Assembly (NCBI GenBank): GCA_027627225.1
Contig: CM051034.1
Coordinates: 49,267,081 to 49,331,080, forward strand
Reading direction: 5' to 3'
Length of the DNA stretch: 64,000 nucleotides
From: Congeria kusceri
Lineage: Eukaryota > Mollusca > Bivalvia > Myida > Dreissenidae
A program made the translations under genes and the position numbers. This document shows, in pieces, positions 36,901 through 48,429 of the stretch. The notes beneath the pieces were generated by a model. The model saw only the letters and a list, made by a program, of their open reading frames with translations, ran no database searches and was not told the origin of the DNA. The number at the start of each line of letters is the position of its first letter. The first letter of the stretch is position 1.

Positions 36901-39900
36901 TCAAGATATTCACAGAAATTGAAGACTTACACATTTGCGAACATTGTGTGATTGACATTATGGCTTTAGATTTGGTGAGGGTGGACTAGTTCAACAGTTG
37001 CCTTTTTAACATTCTAATGTCAAAATAAGCCATCCGCCTTAGATTAATTTACAATAATGTTATGCCGTTATGCAACAATCTGGTGAACGTTTTGGATTTC
37101 ATATCAAATAAAAAGTGCCTTTTATCAAACAGTTTTAGGAATTTGATGAAACAATTATATAATTCGCCGTAACACAAATAGTCATGTCGGAGTACTATAT
37201 AAAAAAATATTGTAACACCTGTCATATAAGTAGTAAACATGATTTCGTTCAAAATGATACCAAAATGTACAATATATAGGTACTACGTTTATTAAGGAAA
37301 TGAGAGAGTCAGCCTACGAGTTGATTAACCACCCTCGTAAGTACATCCAAGAAGAATGAAACGGATAGAAATGCATTATACTGTGAACTATTTGCATCAT
37401 TGTAATAATGTGGTTTACACGTGTATGTATAATACAATCAAAGTATCAGAACATAAATAATGAAACGATAATCTAAAATATCTACGTAAGTCGAATATCT
37501 AAGTAAGTAGAAAATGCAATGAATAATTCAACTGGGGATAACATCCAGTGACACAAACACTTGATATGAACGAAAAAATAAATTACATATTCATCCGAGT
37601 ATAGAAACATGCATGTTGTTGTTTTTCAAATTTACAGTATTTAGATTATTCTTACCAAATCCCTTTTCTTCAGAAATAAGTCCTCTCACGATATCAACAA
37701 ATGCATCAGCCACTTCATTTACAATTGTCCCAAACCATGACGCGTTACATTCTATACCATGCATTTCAAAGAAGTGTTTGGCCTTAGTACCTCGGGTCCA
37801 TGATTTCTCTAACTCTTCGGTCAGCTGAAGAGAACGTGATAAATAAAAATTTAAAGTAAAATCAAACAGGCACATTAACCTAATAAATTGTAACAAAATA
37901 TTCTCCAAACAAAGATAGTAACTATAACAATTGTAAAAGTGATACACTATATTCTAAGATTATTAAGCTAAGATTTGTTACATTTTTTTTACTTAAAATA
38001 CATGTGCTTCGTGTTAGAAACAAATTAAATGGTTTTATAAGTCACGGGAACATTTGTTTTTGCAAAATTTTGGACTGCTCTTGGATAGCGAAATGCTTAA
38101 TAATTTTGTGGGGTTTTAACGCAATGTGCTGTCAGTGTGTCAAGTCAATAATAAATTATATTTAAGTAAAAGTCTACGTTTTTCCAACAACACCTAGTAC
38201 GTTTGTTTGTATGACTGTTTATTATTATTTAATTATCTGGATATAAATAGCAAACGACATCTTATATTAAAAGCACGACCATTTTCCTTTCATTTCATTA
38301 CTAATCAAGAATCATCTGAATTAATTTATCATCGCAAAATACTAACATGAACACGGAGAATAACAAAGACATAACTAATTATTTAGGTCCACATGCGGGT
38401 ACAAGTGTTATTTCCACAACAGATCAGTTGTTGTATATGTCAACAAGTCTAAACTGCAATGTATGTCGGTTATTCACAATCTGTGCATGTTTTGTAGTGA
38501 CCGGTTGCAAAATAACGTGTATATTTTGGGTCCACAATGCGATTAAAAGAAAAAGACCCTTAACAAAAAAGAGCTATGCTTATCTGTCAGTCATTGTTGA
38601 ACTCGTGATCGACAAGTTTTGTAAAGATTGCTAACAATGAACAATGAAGTCCATAGCATTTCAAGATACTCCTTTTTCACCAAACAAAGGCAATATCTCT
38701 CTAGTATTTTCACTCCTTTCTGACCCATTATCTAATTCGACCAAGGTCTTATAGTCATACATAATCAGGGTACGTTCGGTGAAAAATGGCTTGCAAATGT
38801 ATCTATCTTGCGCAAGTGTCTTGACCAAAAGGTTACCAAGCATTTTGTGCTTATGTGTGTTTAATATCACCGTTAACAATGTACAGATAGATACTCTTGT
38901 TTTTGTTTCCAAAAGTAAATATTTAGACTGAATACCTGTTGAACATAATTGTCAAAGTTGTCTAGTGCAAATCGTGCTGCAGCAATACGAAGACTGATGT
39001 GGTTAAATGGATGGCCAAAGATTAAGAGGCTAAACATCTTGTACATGCACAAGGTTTCGCCATCACTTGGTCCATATGCGGTGTACTTCTGTACAGTTGG
39101 TCTGTCGTACATGTAAAAAATAACCTTTATATGACATGTTGGAAAATAAATTTGAATTTAACCCATAAAACCATTGTAAACTTGTGATACTTTTATGATA
39201 ACGGTGTGATAACTTATATCAGCCCGAGGACTGTCACTAGGTCACAGATCACTGAAGCAATAAATAACTGTGAAACTGAACTCAAAATAAAACAGCTCTA
39301 CTTGAAATAAACAATTATATAAAATAATGTTCTTGAGTTTACAGTTTGGTTTATCTTATTTTTTAATGTTATGTGAAACTTGAATGAACAATTAGTATTT
39401 AGAAAACCATTTGACTCAGTTTAAGACATAAAACATGTATACATTAATCTTAACATTTATCTAAGCATCACATAATACTTACATGTTAAATCACGTACAG
39501 AAATCTGAGTGAGGTAGCTGTAAATGCAACTCTTTCAAAGTGTCATAATTAATCACAGGGTTGTTGTTAATGATTTCCAAACACGCTTTCCGTTGCTCAG
39601 CGTCCGTACTGTTCAATATTAACAGTGAGTAGACCTGCTCTTGAATCTTCTAGGGAAGAGAAAATATAATAGCATGTTATTTTGCCATTGTATCGTTTAC
39701 GATTTATAATAAATACAGTAAATGAGTTGTATATGCATGGTATTAATACATCTGGACATTCAGTGGCATTGAAATGCCGGTTCCTTCGCTTCCATCTCGT
39801 GCATAGAAGCAGTTGTCAAGTTTGTGTGATTATTTTGTCTTAATTTTTCTCACATGTTTACGTGTATGTACATTTTGTACGTTAATTAACATTCCAAATA

Positions 39901-42821
39901 TGTGAATTGTCTAGGTTCAATTGCAATGTATCTACAGTTGCAAAAAACAAATGTCTTTATGACATTATGAAGTAAAAAATACAACTGTACATTACAAAAC
40001 ATTGTTCAATTTTATTCGGATCCAAGCTGAATTATTCTAATATTCATTAAGTCACTTAAATGTAATCGTTAAAATTATGCAAATATACATAACATTTCAG
40101 AGATATATGAATAAAGTAGTGTCGCTTTTCCATGACTGTTGAAAGGAATTAAATCGTTACAAAACATAACATTGGAGATAAGTAAGTTGTGATTATTGTG
40201 ACAATGTAGTGTTATTCAGAAAGTGTTATGCTCAACACAAATGTAAAATAATTTGAAGACAACGCCTGTTTTCGAATGCAAGGACTTTAAAAAGTTGAGA
40301 AATAATTACAATCGTAACCGACGATTGACAAAAATATGACATGTTTGCATGAGTAAAGACTTGATTTTCACAGATTAATGGTAATTAATGGCATAAAATA
40401 ATTGCCGTCGAGACATTTTATTATAAATACTGTATTATTTTGTCATCTTTTTCAATATCGTATATAGTACAACGTCTTTCTGTATATGCATGCCGTATAT
40501 ATAGTATATACTAAATTATTAAAAGAATACTTGTATATGTGATACTATTATTAATTTAAATTAAGTAATAATTTATTCGGAATGAAGTGCTTACTTTTGC
40601 AATGTCAAGTGATGAACTATGCGAAGCGGAACTTGCAATCACCGTTTCAAGAGATCCCATTGCCCGATCGGAATCTAAATGTAGACACAGTGTATTTGTA
40701 TTATTCCCACTGAATACATTATAAGTATAGTGCGAAATTATTAACCTGACAATCACTACTGTGAATAGGGCCGTCGGACGTATGGTATCTAAGTTATACA
40801 TTGAGAAGTGCCACAAGTGCTCGAGACTGCGCGAACATGTTATTGAACACTTGCTTCTATTCTGCCCGAACAATTGTCAGCACATTATACAATAAGCACA
40901 TTAGTTCTTAAAACTTTCGGAGTAGACTTATACTGGTGCAGTTTATCGCGAGAACAACAAACAGACGCTTTGATGTGTCTAACGTTCGCCACTGCAGACG
41001 ATTCAAATTTCGCGTTGCTTAAAACGTTGCACTGTGTGTTTATGGGATATTGTTAGTAGCTCAATAAAAATCTATGCCCATTTGCAATAAACAGTAGGTA
41101 TTCTAGTATTTCGTTTTCGCCCCTAGAACACCAGTCTGTTAAGATATGTTAGCAGTGCCGCATGATGAATGATGCTTGGGGCATACATAGGCAAGGGCTT
41201 GCGTTCTTCGTCTTGTCTTGTTCTTGAAGATAGAATATGTCACTATCTACTAGTTTATGATGAAACGCAACCTAAAATTAACAGATGATTTCGACTGACT
41301 AGAATCGGTCGTATTTTCTTGCACATCCGAACAATAAAGATCACTTTTTCAATATTACTCTTACTAAATTATTCATAGCTCAATTCGTGTCTTTATTACA
41401 ACTAGTTATTGCATGGATATTTTTACTTGATATGTTGACACACTATTTACTATTAATATTGCCAAATATTCAAACTTAACATTTACCACTATTTTCATTA
41501 GCAATTGTGTATTTGCCAGCTTTCTCAGTGTATGCTTTGGGGTTTATACCTTATGTTTCTTTACGCAGCGACTCAGGTTTTAATCCTAAATGTTTATTAA
41601 AATATTTAAGAAGAGTGTCGCTAAAATAATGTGAATATTAATTTAATAAATTGCTTTTTCCGTCAATAAGCTATTGTATGACCAGATTTATCATGACTAG
41701 AATCCATTTTTTTTTTTTGCCCAGCCATACCTTTGTTATCATCTTTCCCTTTATGTTCATCATGTGCTATTATTAGGATGACATATTGTAGTATCAGTTT
41801 ACTTTTGCACTTATTAGATATGTCTTTCACAGCGCAATTCGTGTCATGGAGCCAATAACTATATGGATTTTTATTTTATTTTATACGTTCACACACAATC
41901 TTCAATTAGTATTACCAAAATTTTACTTTTTACTCTTACCAGACGTTAGCTTTTCTACACGAGTTTCGCCAGTTTTATCCGTAGACGCTTTCGATATCAT
42001 ATCATTGGTGTCTTGTCCCAGTGACTCAGATCCTAAAAATGTAAGAAAACTACTTAGCATTTAGTTTGAAATCACATGAACAATTATTATATTCATATTT
42101 TATTTAACAAAGCAATGGTATTTTCCAGCTACCGCATGACCAGAATCAGTCGTGGGTCTTTGTTAAAACAATTAATAGGATAGCGTTCGTACTTGATCAT
42201 TTTGTAAAAGCTGTACATGTACATAGAGAACTCAAGGGTATGTACTATATGAATAGTGTAAGCTAAACAAAAACTAATTTTAATTTGAGAATTGTATTTA
42301 ATATACGTTTTTAAACTTAAGTTGAGCAGCCAAGTAGATTACAATAATGCTTTTTACAAAACACTTCATAAGATAATATTAGAGGTGAATTGCTATCAAT
42401 TATAAAGGTATTGAAAAATATGCAAATACGTCGCTCGTTTCTTGTTTACATTAGGGATCCTGTTTACTACACCTGTGATGAATAAGACAGTATATACACA
42501 AATAACAAACAAATTAAGTCCGAATATATAATTAACATATTTGTCTCCGTTTGATTCTCATTATTGTTTCAAAACCATATTACAAGAGGATTTCGCATGA
42601 CTATAATTTATAAAGTTGTATTCCACTCGTCATGCGGGCTTGTTGAATACAGCGTTGCACAATCAACTCGAGCGATACAAGCCACCGGAACACCACAGTC
42701 ATGTAATAGTTCATATACACTTTACACTAACCAGTCCGTTCTGGTGCTGAATTTTCGACAGCTTTCTTCGTGGACGCTTTCGTTTTCCGATCCGTTGTGT
42801 CTTCATCAAGTGACGCAGATC
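27997..42821 (-). CDS. Gene A: OTU/vertnin-like protein, tandem paralogue of gene B
   Basis: Exons on the minus strand: 42821-42732, 42032-41940, 40674-40595, 39649-39495, 39101-38936, 37824-37656 and 28259-27997. All are bounded by AG and GT, and phases match throughout. The last five correspond one-to-one to gene B. Motifs: DGETLCMYKMFSLLIFG with LRIAAARFALDNFDNYV resembles the nucleophile-Cys segment of OTU peptidases (C-L-F...LR). PFYLQILGDALDLNIVQLFE and LHVYWMKSKGKYNLVPLFQ resemble the distal part, where the usual catalytic His before VPL is absent. The fold call is by eye. The donor used after 39495 is weak (GTGATT). A better GTAAGT lies 12 nt on, but would bring in an in-frame TGA (39491-39493). 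The last intron is 9.4 kb and full of transposon sequence. The first coding exon is not found. Confidence 0.55.
28260..29875. other. Part of gene A last intron, AT-rich
   Basis: No gene seen. AT dinucleotide runs at about 29160-29180 and 29270-29284 flank about 90 bp and are partly complementary. Confidence 0.4.
30359..30366 (+). promoter_or_regulatory. TATA-like box in the LTR
   Basis: TATAAATG, about 1.1 kb upstream of the gag ATG and about 120 bp upstream of the 19-bp repeats. The position is plausible for an LTR promoter, but this is not proven. Confidence 0.35.
30481..30645 (+). repeat. 19-bp minisatellite in the LTR, about nine units
   Basis: Units of the form AGCCTGTGTGGCAACCCCG follow each other with small changes. 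Placed within the presumed LTR, downstream of the TATA-like box. Confidence 0.85.
31130..31148 (+). promoter_or_regulatory. Primer binding site
   Basis: TGGCGATCCCGGCAGGACC starts with TGG, the complement of the tRNA CCA end, and lies just after the presumed LTR. The tRNA species was not assigned. Confidence 0.55.
31503..32762 (+). CDS. gag: gag polyprotein of the Ty3/gypsy-type element
   Basis: The open frame is 419 codons from ATG at 31503. An N-terminal charged coiled-coil-like part (about residues 20-90, rich in Glu, Arg and Lys) is followed by a capsid region with a SCAN-like part (about 185-265, FRTERLLCGETVSQFAVRL to VELADKYNEAH). Then comes one CCHC knuckle (CYVCKGPHLAKNC, about 284) and an Arg/Gly-rich tail. 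The last 30 or so codons read past the true end: the protease is in another frame, entered near 32660-32690, where a one-base shift or programmed frameshift must be assumed. The capsid would package element RNA. This is the best-preserved part of the element. Confidence 0.8.
   Translation: MDIEPFVKSAKLLGLSGDELRQYVEREKQTYFERQDREHARAERLREREIAKDEIQLRLREEENKTKLLDKEIELERVKCGEAVNESNDRSDEKGRVAAKLPKLPNFDEIHDDMDSFLRHFERFATSAKWDRGMWATTLSAHLKGNALAVYSRMPPDDALDYDKLKVALLKRFRLTGEGFRSKFRTERLLCGETVSQFAVRLNNYIERWVDLSETEQTYEGMKDLMLREQVLQQVSKPLSTYLKERDPKGIKEMVELADKYNEAHDTPTGNRHEMNSTEQVRACYVCKGPHLAKNCPERNRAAALVSNNYQNFKGRGKTFSRGRTGGFQRGGYGRRGNTRATTDANTHKDIAGACIGRLDRCCRSEDDVTLRCGHRLLIMSAACSSTKTKTPSERCRYAKDSLEVKRFWFCETPVVVLS
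32687..34484 (+). pseudogene. pol: Protease-integrase part of pol, broken
   Basis: The protease has the DTG motif (LRDTGCS, about 32735). After a linker comes integrase: zinc-binding His-His-Cys-Cys (HDALMAGHLG, CRSCDLCQKT), then the first catalytic Asp (VAIDLV) and the second (LSDRGTQFTS). The third catalytic residue, Glu in the usual V-E-R-F-N context, is replaced by TAA at 33803-33805. The same frame reopens at once (RFNGTLK) and runs to 34225. A one-base shift in the A run at 34169-34174 moves the C-terminal chromo-barrel-like end (LLPTDNNKLLMQFKGPY) to the frame 34188-34484. RT and RNase H are absent. The enzyme cannot be active. Confidence 0.8.
34805..35765. repeat. Tandem repeat of about 160 bp, about six diverged copies
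   Basis: The marker ATAATTCTGCTAAAAT recurs near 34968, 35131, 35296, 35457 and 35608, and CAGTTATGG follows it each time. Units also share TGACCTT and ATAATGACCC. It begins shortly after the truncated Ty3/gypsy-type element, within gene A's last intron. Confidence 0.85.
35766..37655. other. Remainder of gene A last intron
   Basis: AT-rich, no repeat unit or coding feature supported. Confidence 0.4.
41940..42032 (-). CDS. Duplicated 93-nt exon of gene A (Lys/Ala/Ser/Thr-rich)
   Basis: Bounded by an acceptor ending TTTTTAG and donor GTAAG. It codes for SESLGQDTNDMISKASTDK and onward. It starts with two bases of a codon and ends with one, so it can be added or skipped without a frame change. 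Its sister is 42732-42821 (90 nt, SASLDEDTTDRKTKASTKK). Confidence 0.55.
42732..42821 (-). CDS. Duplicated 90-nt exon of gene A, sister of 41940-42032
   Basis: Same phase, same acceptor style (TTTTAG) and donor GTTAGT. Shares GS-S, DT-D and KAST with its sister. Confidence 0.5.
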
Positions 42822-43607
42822 CTAAAAGTGTAGGAAAATATTTAACCTTTTTTGCAACCACTTTAACATTTATTGTATTCGTATTCTATTAAACAAAGCA
42901 TATTACCAGATATCGCATGGCAAGAATCAGTATTTTGTGTTTGTCAGGCTACCAGTACATTCTCTGAAATTACCACTTATTGCAGAGGACTTGTTCATTT
43001 TCAGAAAATATACCAAACACAGAGAAAGTTTTGCTTTCCAAATATATCACCGTATTGTACAGAACGCTGTTAAATAAGCTATTATTATTTAGCAAATATA
43101 TTAAGCGAATACTGCTCAGTTTTTTCAGCGACTTCGTGCAATTGTTGTTTTTTTATAAAATATAATAACAACGGTTCCTACAGTGCGCGATATTAACAGA
43201 CCGATTTACTCCGAATTTCTATAATATGTTAAAAAAAATACTAATCTAAGGTCTCTTACTCAGATATTGAGCAGCAATTAGTTGCATGTTTTTTTGTTAT
43301 ACGCTGGCAAAATAAAATTGATTTGTAAAAAATAAATTATATTAAAGCAAATAATGTAAGACAGTACTTATCAATTAGTTGCATGTCCTTTAAGCAAGTT
43401 AAAACATATAACAGACGCTCCTTCCATATGCTTCCGGTAAAAGTCATCACATAATGATACTTTCCATTCTGTATTTACTATCCCACTCAGCAAATTATTA
43501 TTTTCTCATTTCGTACAGGTGTGTTATTTACTCTATGATATGTTTAGTTCATACGTTTATACTAAATCTACGTACTATTTAAATACCAAAGTTTAGACGG
43601 CACGTAC

Positions 43608-43663
43608 CAGACGATGTCGCCTTTACTGGATATTCGCCAGTTTTGTCAGTGGATGCTTTCGGT
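43608..43663 (-). pseudogene. Broken third copy of the duplicated exon
   Basis: Matches the donor half of 41940-42032 (revcomp of GCCAGTTTTGTCAGTGGATGC, next to donor GTACG), but the acceptor half is missing beyond 43663. A fainter fourth relic lies near 41515-41590. Confidence 0.5.
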
Positions 43664-44105
43664 TACCAATGTAAGTAATAAAGCTTATATGATTCCTGTT
43701 ATAAATGTCTTTTGCACTTAACTTAAACAGGGTCTTGGGTATTTATTTTTACATAACAGAGTATATGATATTAAGATAGAGATAAGCATTAGTTTAAATC
43801 TATTGTCGGAGACCAGTCTGATGCTTGTGCAAAGAGGTCGAACGACAGTTTACGCAAACGTTATCTTTTTACAATATAATGTTAAGAATCGTTTTAACAA
43901 ATCACTTTATAAATATTCGACAATGGTTAAACTTTGATCTAACAAATTGTAAGACTACCCTGACATTTACACCTCAATGTTTATCACTTTGTATTTTTAC
44001 ATATTTGTATGAAACTAAATGAGCGGATGATTACACATAACCATAATCCATCGAATAAGTTTGCATCTTTTTCGCAAAGCATAAACATGATGCGTTCTTG
44101 GGTTT

Positions 44106-47100
44106 CTAAATGAATAATATATAAATATTAAACATATATATTAAAGCAAAATATAAATTAAAAATATGTTTTCGGATTAAAATTATTCGTGAACCTGTAG
44201 AATCGGACTTTGCTGAAATTGCCAAGTTAGGATCCATTCGGCTTTCTTTACTTGCATAATCTATTTGATACAAAGGGACTAAGATATAAAATGGTGATTT
44301 TTTTCTCTTTGGCTTCTTCCAATAAAACTGCAGTTTTCGATCCTCTGGGGCGCTAGATGTAAGGGTAACACTCAAGCCTGGTATCGTGTTTACGTTTCGA
44401 TTGAAATAACGTTCATCCTCAAAGTACTGGAGACGTTTACAGTTTAAAACGCAACACACAAATTCCAAATGGAATGGACCTGGAAAAAGAGCACGTAAGC
44501 TTTAAACTTTATTTAAATTATACGGTAAAATTTATTAAAACATTTATATTTGTAAATCTCTGATGAAAATGTAATTTATATATTGTACAATTCCAACACA
44601 AACATACCATTCCATTTTCCTACAGTAACGGTCTCACGCACAAGGTCGAAGAAAGCAAGGGCAACCCAGTCTTTAATTTCTTTTGTATGGTATTTGCTAC
44701 AATCAATTCCATGCATATCAAAGAAGAACTGTCCATCTTCAGTTGGGTTTTCAGATTGTAGAAAGGCTTCTGTCAACTGCAAGGGCACAACATTTGTATG
44801 AGCTATACGATTTTTACGAAATTATTACTATTGGGATCGGTTTATGACCTCATTAAATTCAGATAAAATATAAAGCAACAGTTACGTTTCATATTCTGTG
44901 TATTTTAACGTCAAAAATGATGCTCTGCGGTAAAAGTCTCAAATATCATTATTAGTCATAATAACTGCCCTGTCTTTAAACTCTCAATCAGATAATATGT
45001 TTAAATGTAAAACTTTATGAACTAGATGCATAGCAGCAGAGGCAGGTATAATGCACAATTCATGTATTTGAAGCGAGTGACATATTGGATTTATACTATT
45101 GTGTGCATGTTTCAGATTAAGTTAGTGTGTAATTCTTATTTCTGAGCAAGTTTATCTCAAAAACATGAAACTTTTTTAACGGTCTAGGTGGACTGCGATT
45201 ATAAATTATATAAACAAAACAGTACCTTGTTAACATATGTTTCAAAGTTTGACAACGCATGTCTTACTGCTGCCACTCGAAGAATGTACATCGATGATCG
45301 ATTGCCGTTTACCAGATAGCTTACCCACTCGAACAGGCACGTGTGTTTGAAGTCTCCAATTACTTTAAAAGCTTTACATCCATGAACGTTGATCCTAACA
45401 TAAAAAATAATGCCAGATATCAAAAACGTTTGCAAATGTCACGTCTTGCATGCAATAAGCTTTCTTTAAATTGTACATATGTAATGATGTAAGGAAAAAA
45501 TAATCTGTCAAATCAACAATTTAAAATCAGGAGCTTTTAGCTGACTAACGGGATAAGCCTACTGGGGATAAACACTACTCAGTAGTTATCTCTCTATTTA
45601 CTGTGTATGTTATTAAACGTGTATTACCAACACAAATGTATATAATGATGAATACCACACAGTTTATCTTTCACCTAAATAAAAAAAAAAGCTTTATTCG
45701 ACTATAATAAGACAAATATCTGTTTATATCTCATTCGCTGACGGGCATATCAACAAAGTGTATTTAATGTAAATGGTGACAGTATAAGAAATCAATCTTT
45801 AGTCAATATTCATCCGTTTTACATTCGTATATATACAAAAACATTAATTCTAAGAATATGAAAGTATTTATTCATTTAAAAGATATCGCCTGTAAACTTT
45901 CAGAAATTTAACTTACGTGGTTATGATCTCCAAATAAGGCGATTGGGGTGGAATAATTTTCGTGGTATTTAGGTTGTCAAAGTTAAATTTTACTTCGTTT
46001 ATCTTCTTTAAACAACTATCAAGTTGAGAATAGTTGTTTGGATAATTCTGTGAAAGTATACATTTCATGACTTCTTCACATACAGCCTGAAATAAAAGTG
46101 TAAAACAATCATAAACTAGGATCAAAATCTGTATCACATCGTCAATAACAAGTGTATTAGTTGACGTAAAATAATTCATTGAGTTTAGTATAAATGCATT
46201 GGAAAACATACAGTTGACGTTTATTTACGTATATGAAATTCAAAATTTATTTTCTGTAGGAGCAAAGATAATCAATTGTTTAAATGTAAAATGTGCAAAC
46301 TTTGCAATATGTAACGAAGAACTATAAAAAAACCTTTAAACCGATTTCTCATTAATTATAACACGGGTAGATGTGTTACTATGGAAACGATTTTGACAAT
46401 TCTGACACGCAGTGGCTTACTTTATTATAATAGTCTGTCTGGGGTGGCAAACCTTTCGACTTCGGAGTCCAATCATCAGTTGCAGAACTATTTCCGGAAT
46501 CTGAAAAATACAACACAAAAATGCGATTATCTTAAGTAAATCAATTTTCAAAGGAATTAACTGTTTATTTATATTTTTTAGATTGTTCCCTTGCAAAGAG
46601 AAAAGGAATTTGTGTCGTCATAACTATTACTGCGTCATAAAATGAACACTCGCGGCCAGGAATCATTTTTCTAGAAGTAAATATAACGTTTGTATAACTA
46701 TCATATAGATATTTTTTGACATTGATAAGTAATTACTAATTGCAAGGGGCATTGCTTTCAAATATTTTTAAGTTACAGAACGGTATATATATTCGAATCG
46801 CATACGAATCTTTATTAATGATCATTACGTTTCGCACCTCAACATCCGTACACACTGTAACTGATTTATTGATCATAGAAACTTAATGGAAATATTTATC
46901 CATTGGGGAATTATCTGCAAAATGGTTTTCCTTGCAATAAAATTGTCGTGTTTATATTACTGTTTTGGGGTCCTAACGTCCATTAGATTCGCTGTCCAAC
47001 TGTATTGCTGATGTATATTCATAACTGAATAAAACTATTGATTGTTTGATGGCTTGACTTTAAAATGTTTAACTAGGCTTAAGTGAAAAACATTGCATCC

Positions 47101-47912
47101 TCGCACGATAGCTGTATAATATTGAATAAAATGCTTTATTTGTATCACATTTAACTCGTTCTTTCAGTTTTCGCTCACGGTCGTATACATCTTACACTAT
47201 CTATCAATCGATACATAACCAAAATAGTCAATGTACTATATTTTATTTATAGCATTTATTAATCAATACAGATAATCGCCTAAGCCAAATAACATGTATT
47301 TGATTGTTGATTTTATGCTATTTTTAGCTATCCTTTGTTTTGCTCTCAGCTAAGGCCAGATTAGTATAACATGTATTCTGTTGTTATTCGCTAGTTTGAA
47401 CCACTTCACTGTCCGCAACGTTTCATACAGTTAGCGAAAGAAAGACAAAAAATGTATACATGTTTTTTTTTGTTTAATAAATCAGAAAGTAGTTCCTGCA
47501 ACAATGATTTGAGAGAAATGTTTATGAAATGGTTATTAAAACTGAGTATTTTCACTGAGTGTATTAACAACCAAAAAGACAAAAGAATTACACTATTTCA
47601 TTGTGTGGTGGATACATACCATCTAATGAGCTTCGAGATGCATGATCAAAGTTTTGGATGGCTATGCATGGCTTCATTTCTGCAGGAAATTTACATTGGA
47701 AAAAAAAACATATTTGTATTTCGACCATCAGTTCGTATTACTCTACTTCAATGGTAAAACGAATAATTATGTTTTAGTATTTTATGTTTAACTTCATGCA
47801 TGTTATTTTCTATTATTTGTAATTATTATCAATAGGGTTATGAAAAGACAAAATTAAAAGCAGTTACCAATTGCCGCTCTTTGATCTCGACGGTTATTTC
47901 TCCGCCGTTTTC
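44106..47912 (-). CDS. Gene B: OTU/vertnin-like protein, tandem paralogue of gene A
   Basis: Exons on the minus strand: 47912-47868 (basic, KRRRNNRRDQR in the phase-matched frame), 46500-46421, 46086-45917, 45394-45226, 44776-44608 and 44479-44106. Donors are GTAAG or GTATG-like, acceptors are clear and phases match. Motifs: FFFDMHGIDCSKYHTKEI; HTCLFEWVSYLVNG with LRVAAVRHALSNFETYV, similar to the Cys-nucleophile segment of OTU peptidases; and LQFYWKKPKRKKSPFYILVPLYQ, where a His expected before VPL is missing. It may therefore be a catalytically dead relative. Exons of 80, 169 and 80/169-type lengths are shared with gene A. The start codon was not found and upstream exons probably remain to be located. 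The family call is by eye and could be wrong. Confidence 0.55.
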
Positions 47913-48063
47913 CTGTTAAAACAAAAAAGCCAATAGTATTGTGTAAGCAACTTAAATTGACATATTTGCATGTATTTTTATTTTTAGTACGCATGATTTC
48001 ATATCCATTCTAATTGAAATAAGAATAATTTATAAGTACTAGTAATGGTTTTAAAAAAGCAAC

Positions 48064-48119
48064 AGCAGTAGTAGTAGTAGAAGCAGTAGTAGTAGTAGTA
48101 GCGGTAGAAGTAGTAGTAG

Positions 48120-48190
<71 letters not shown>

Positions 48191-48335
48191 TAGTAGTAGT
48201 AAAAGTAGTAATAGTAGTAGTAGTTTTAGTTATTGTAGTAGTAGTTGTAGTAGTAGAAGTAGTAGTAGTAGTAATAGTAGTAGAAGAGTAGTTGGAGGGG
48301 AAGGAGGAGAATTAGTAGTAGTAGTATATTAGTTG
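48064..48335. repeat. (TAG)n microsatellite
   Basis: About 270 bp of GTA/TAG triplets with occasional A or G changes, then a TTG-type run to about 48365. The 79-codon frame through it is an artefact. Confidence 0.95.
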
Positions 48336-48429
48336 TTGCTGTTGATGCTGTTGTTGTTGTTGTTGTGGTTGTATGTAAACACGCAAATAAGACAACTATG
48401 TTAGAGACGTTCGCGAACCTTGTTTCCTT

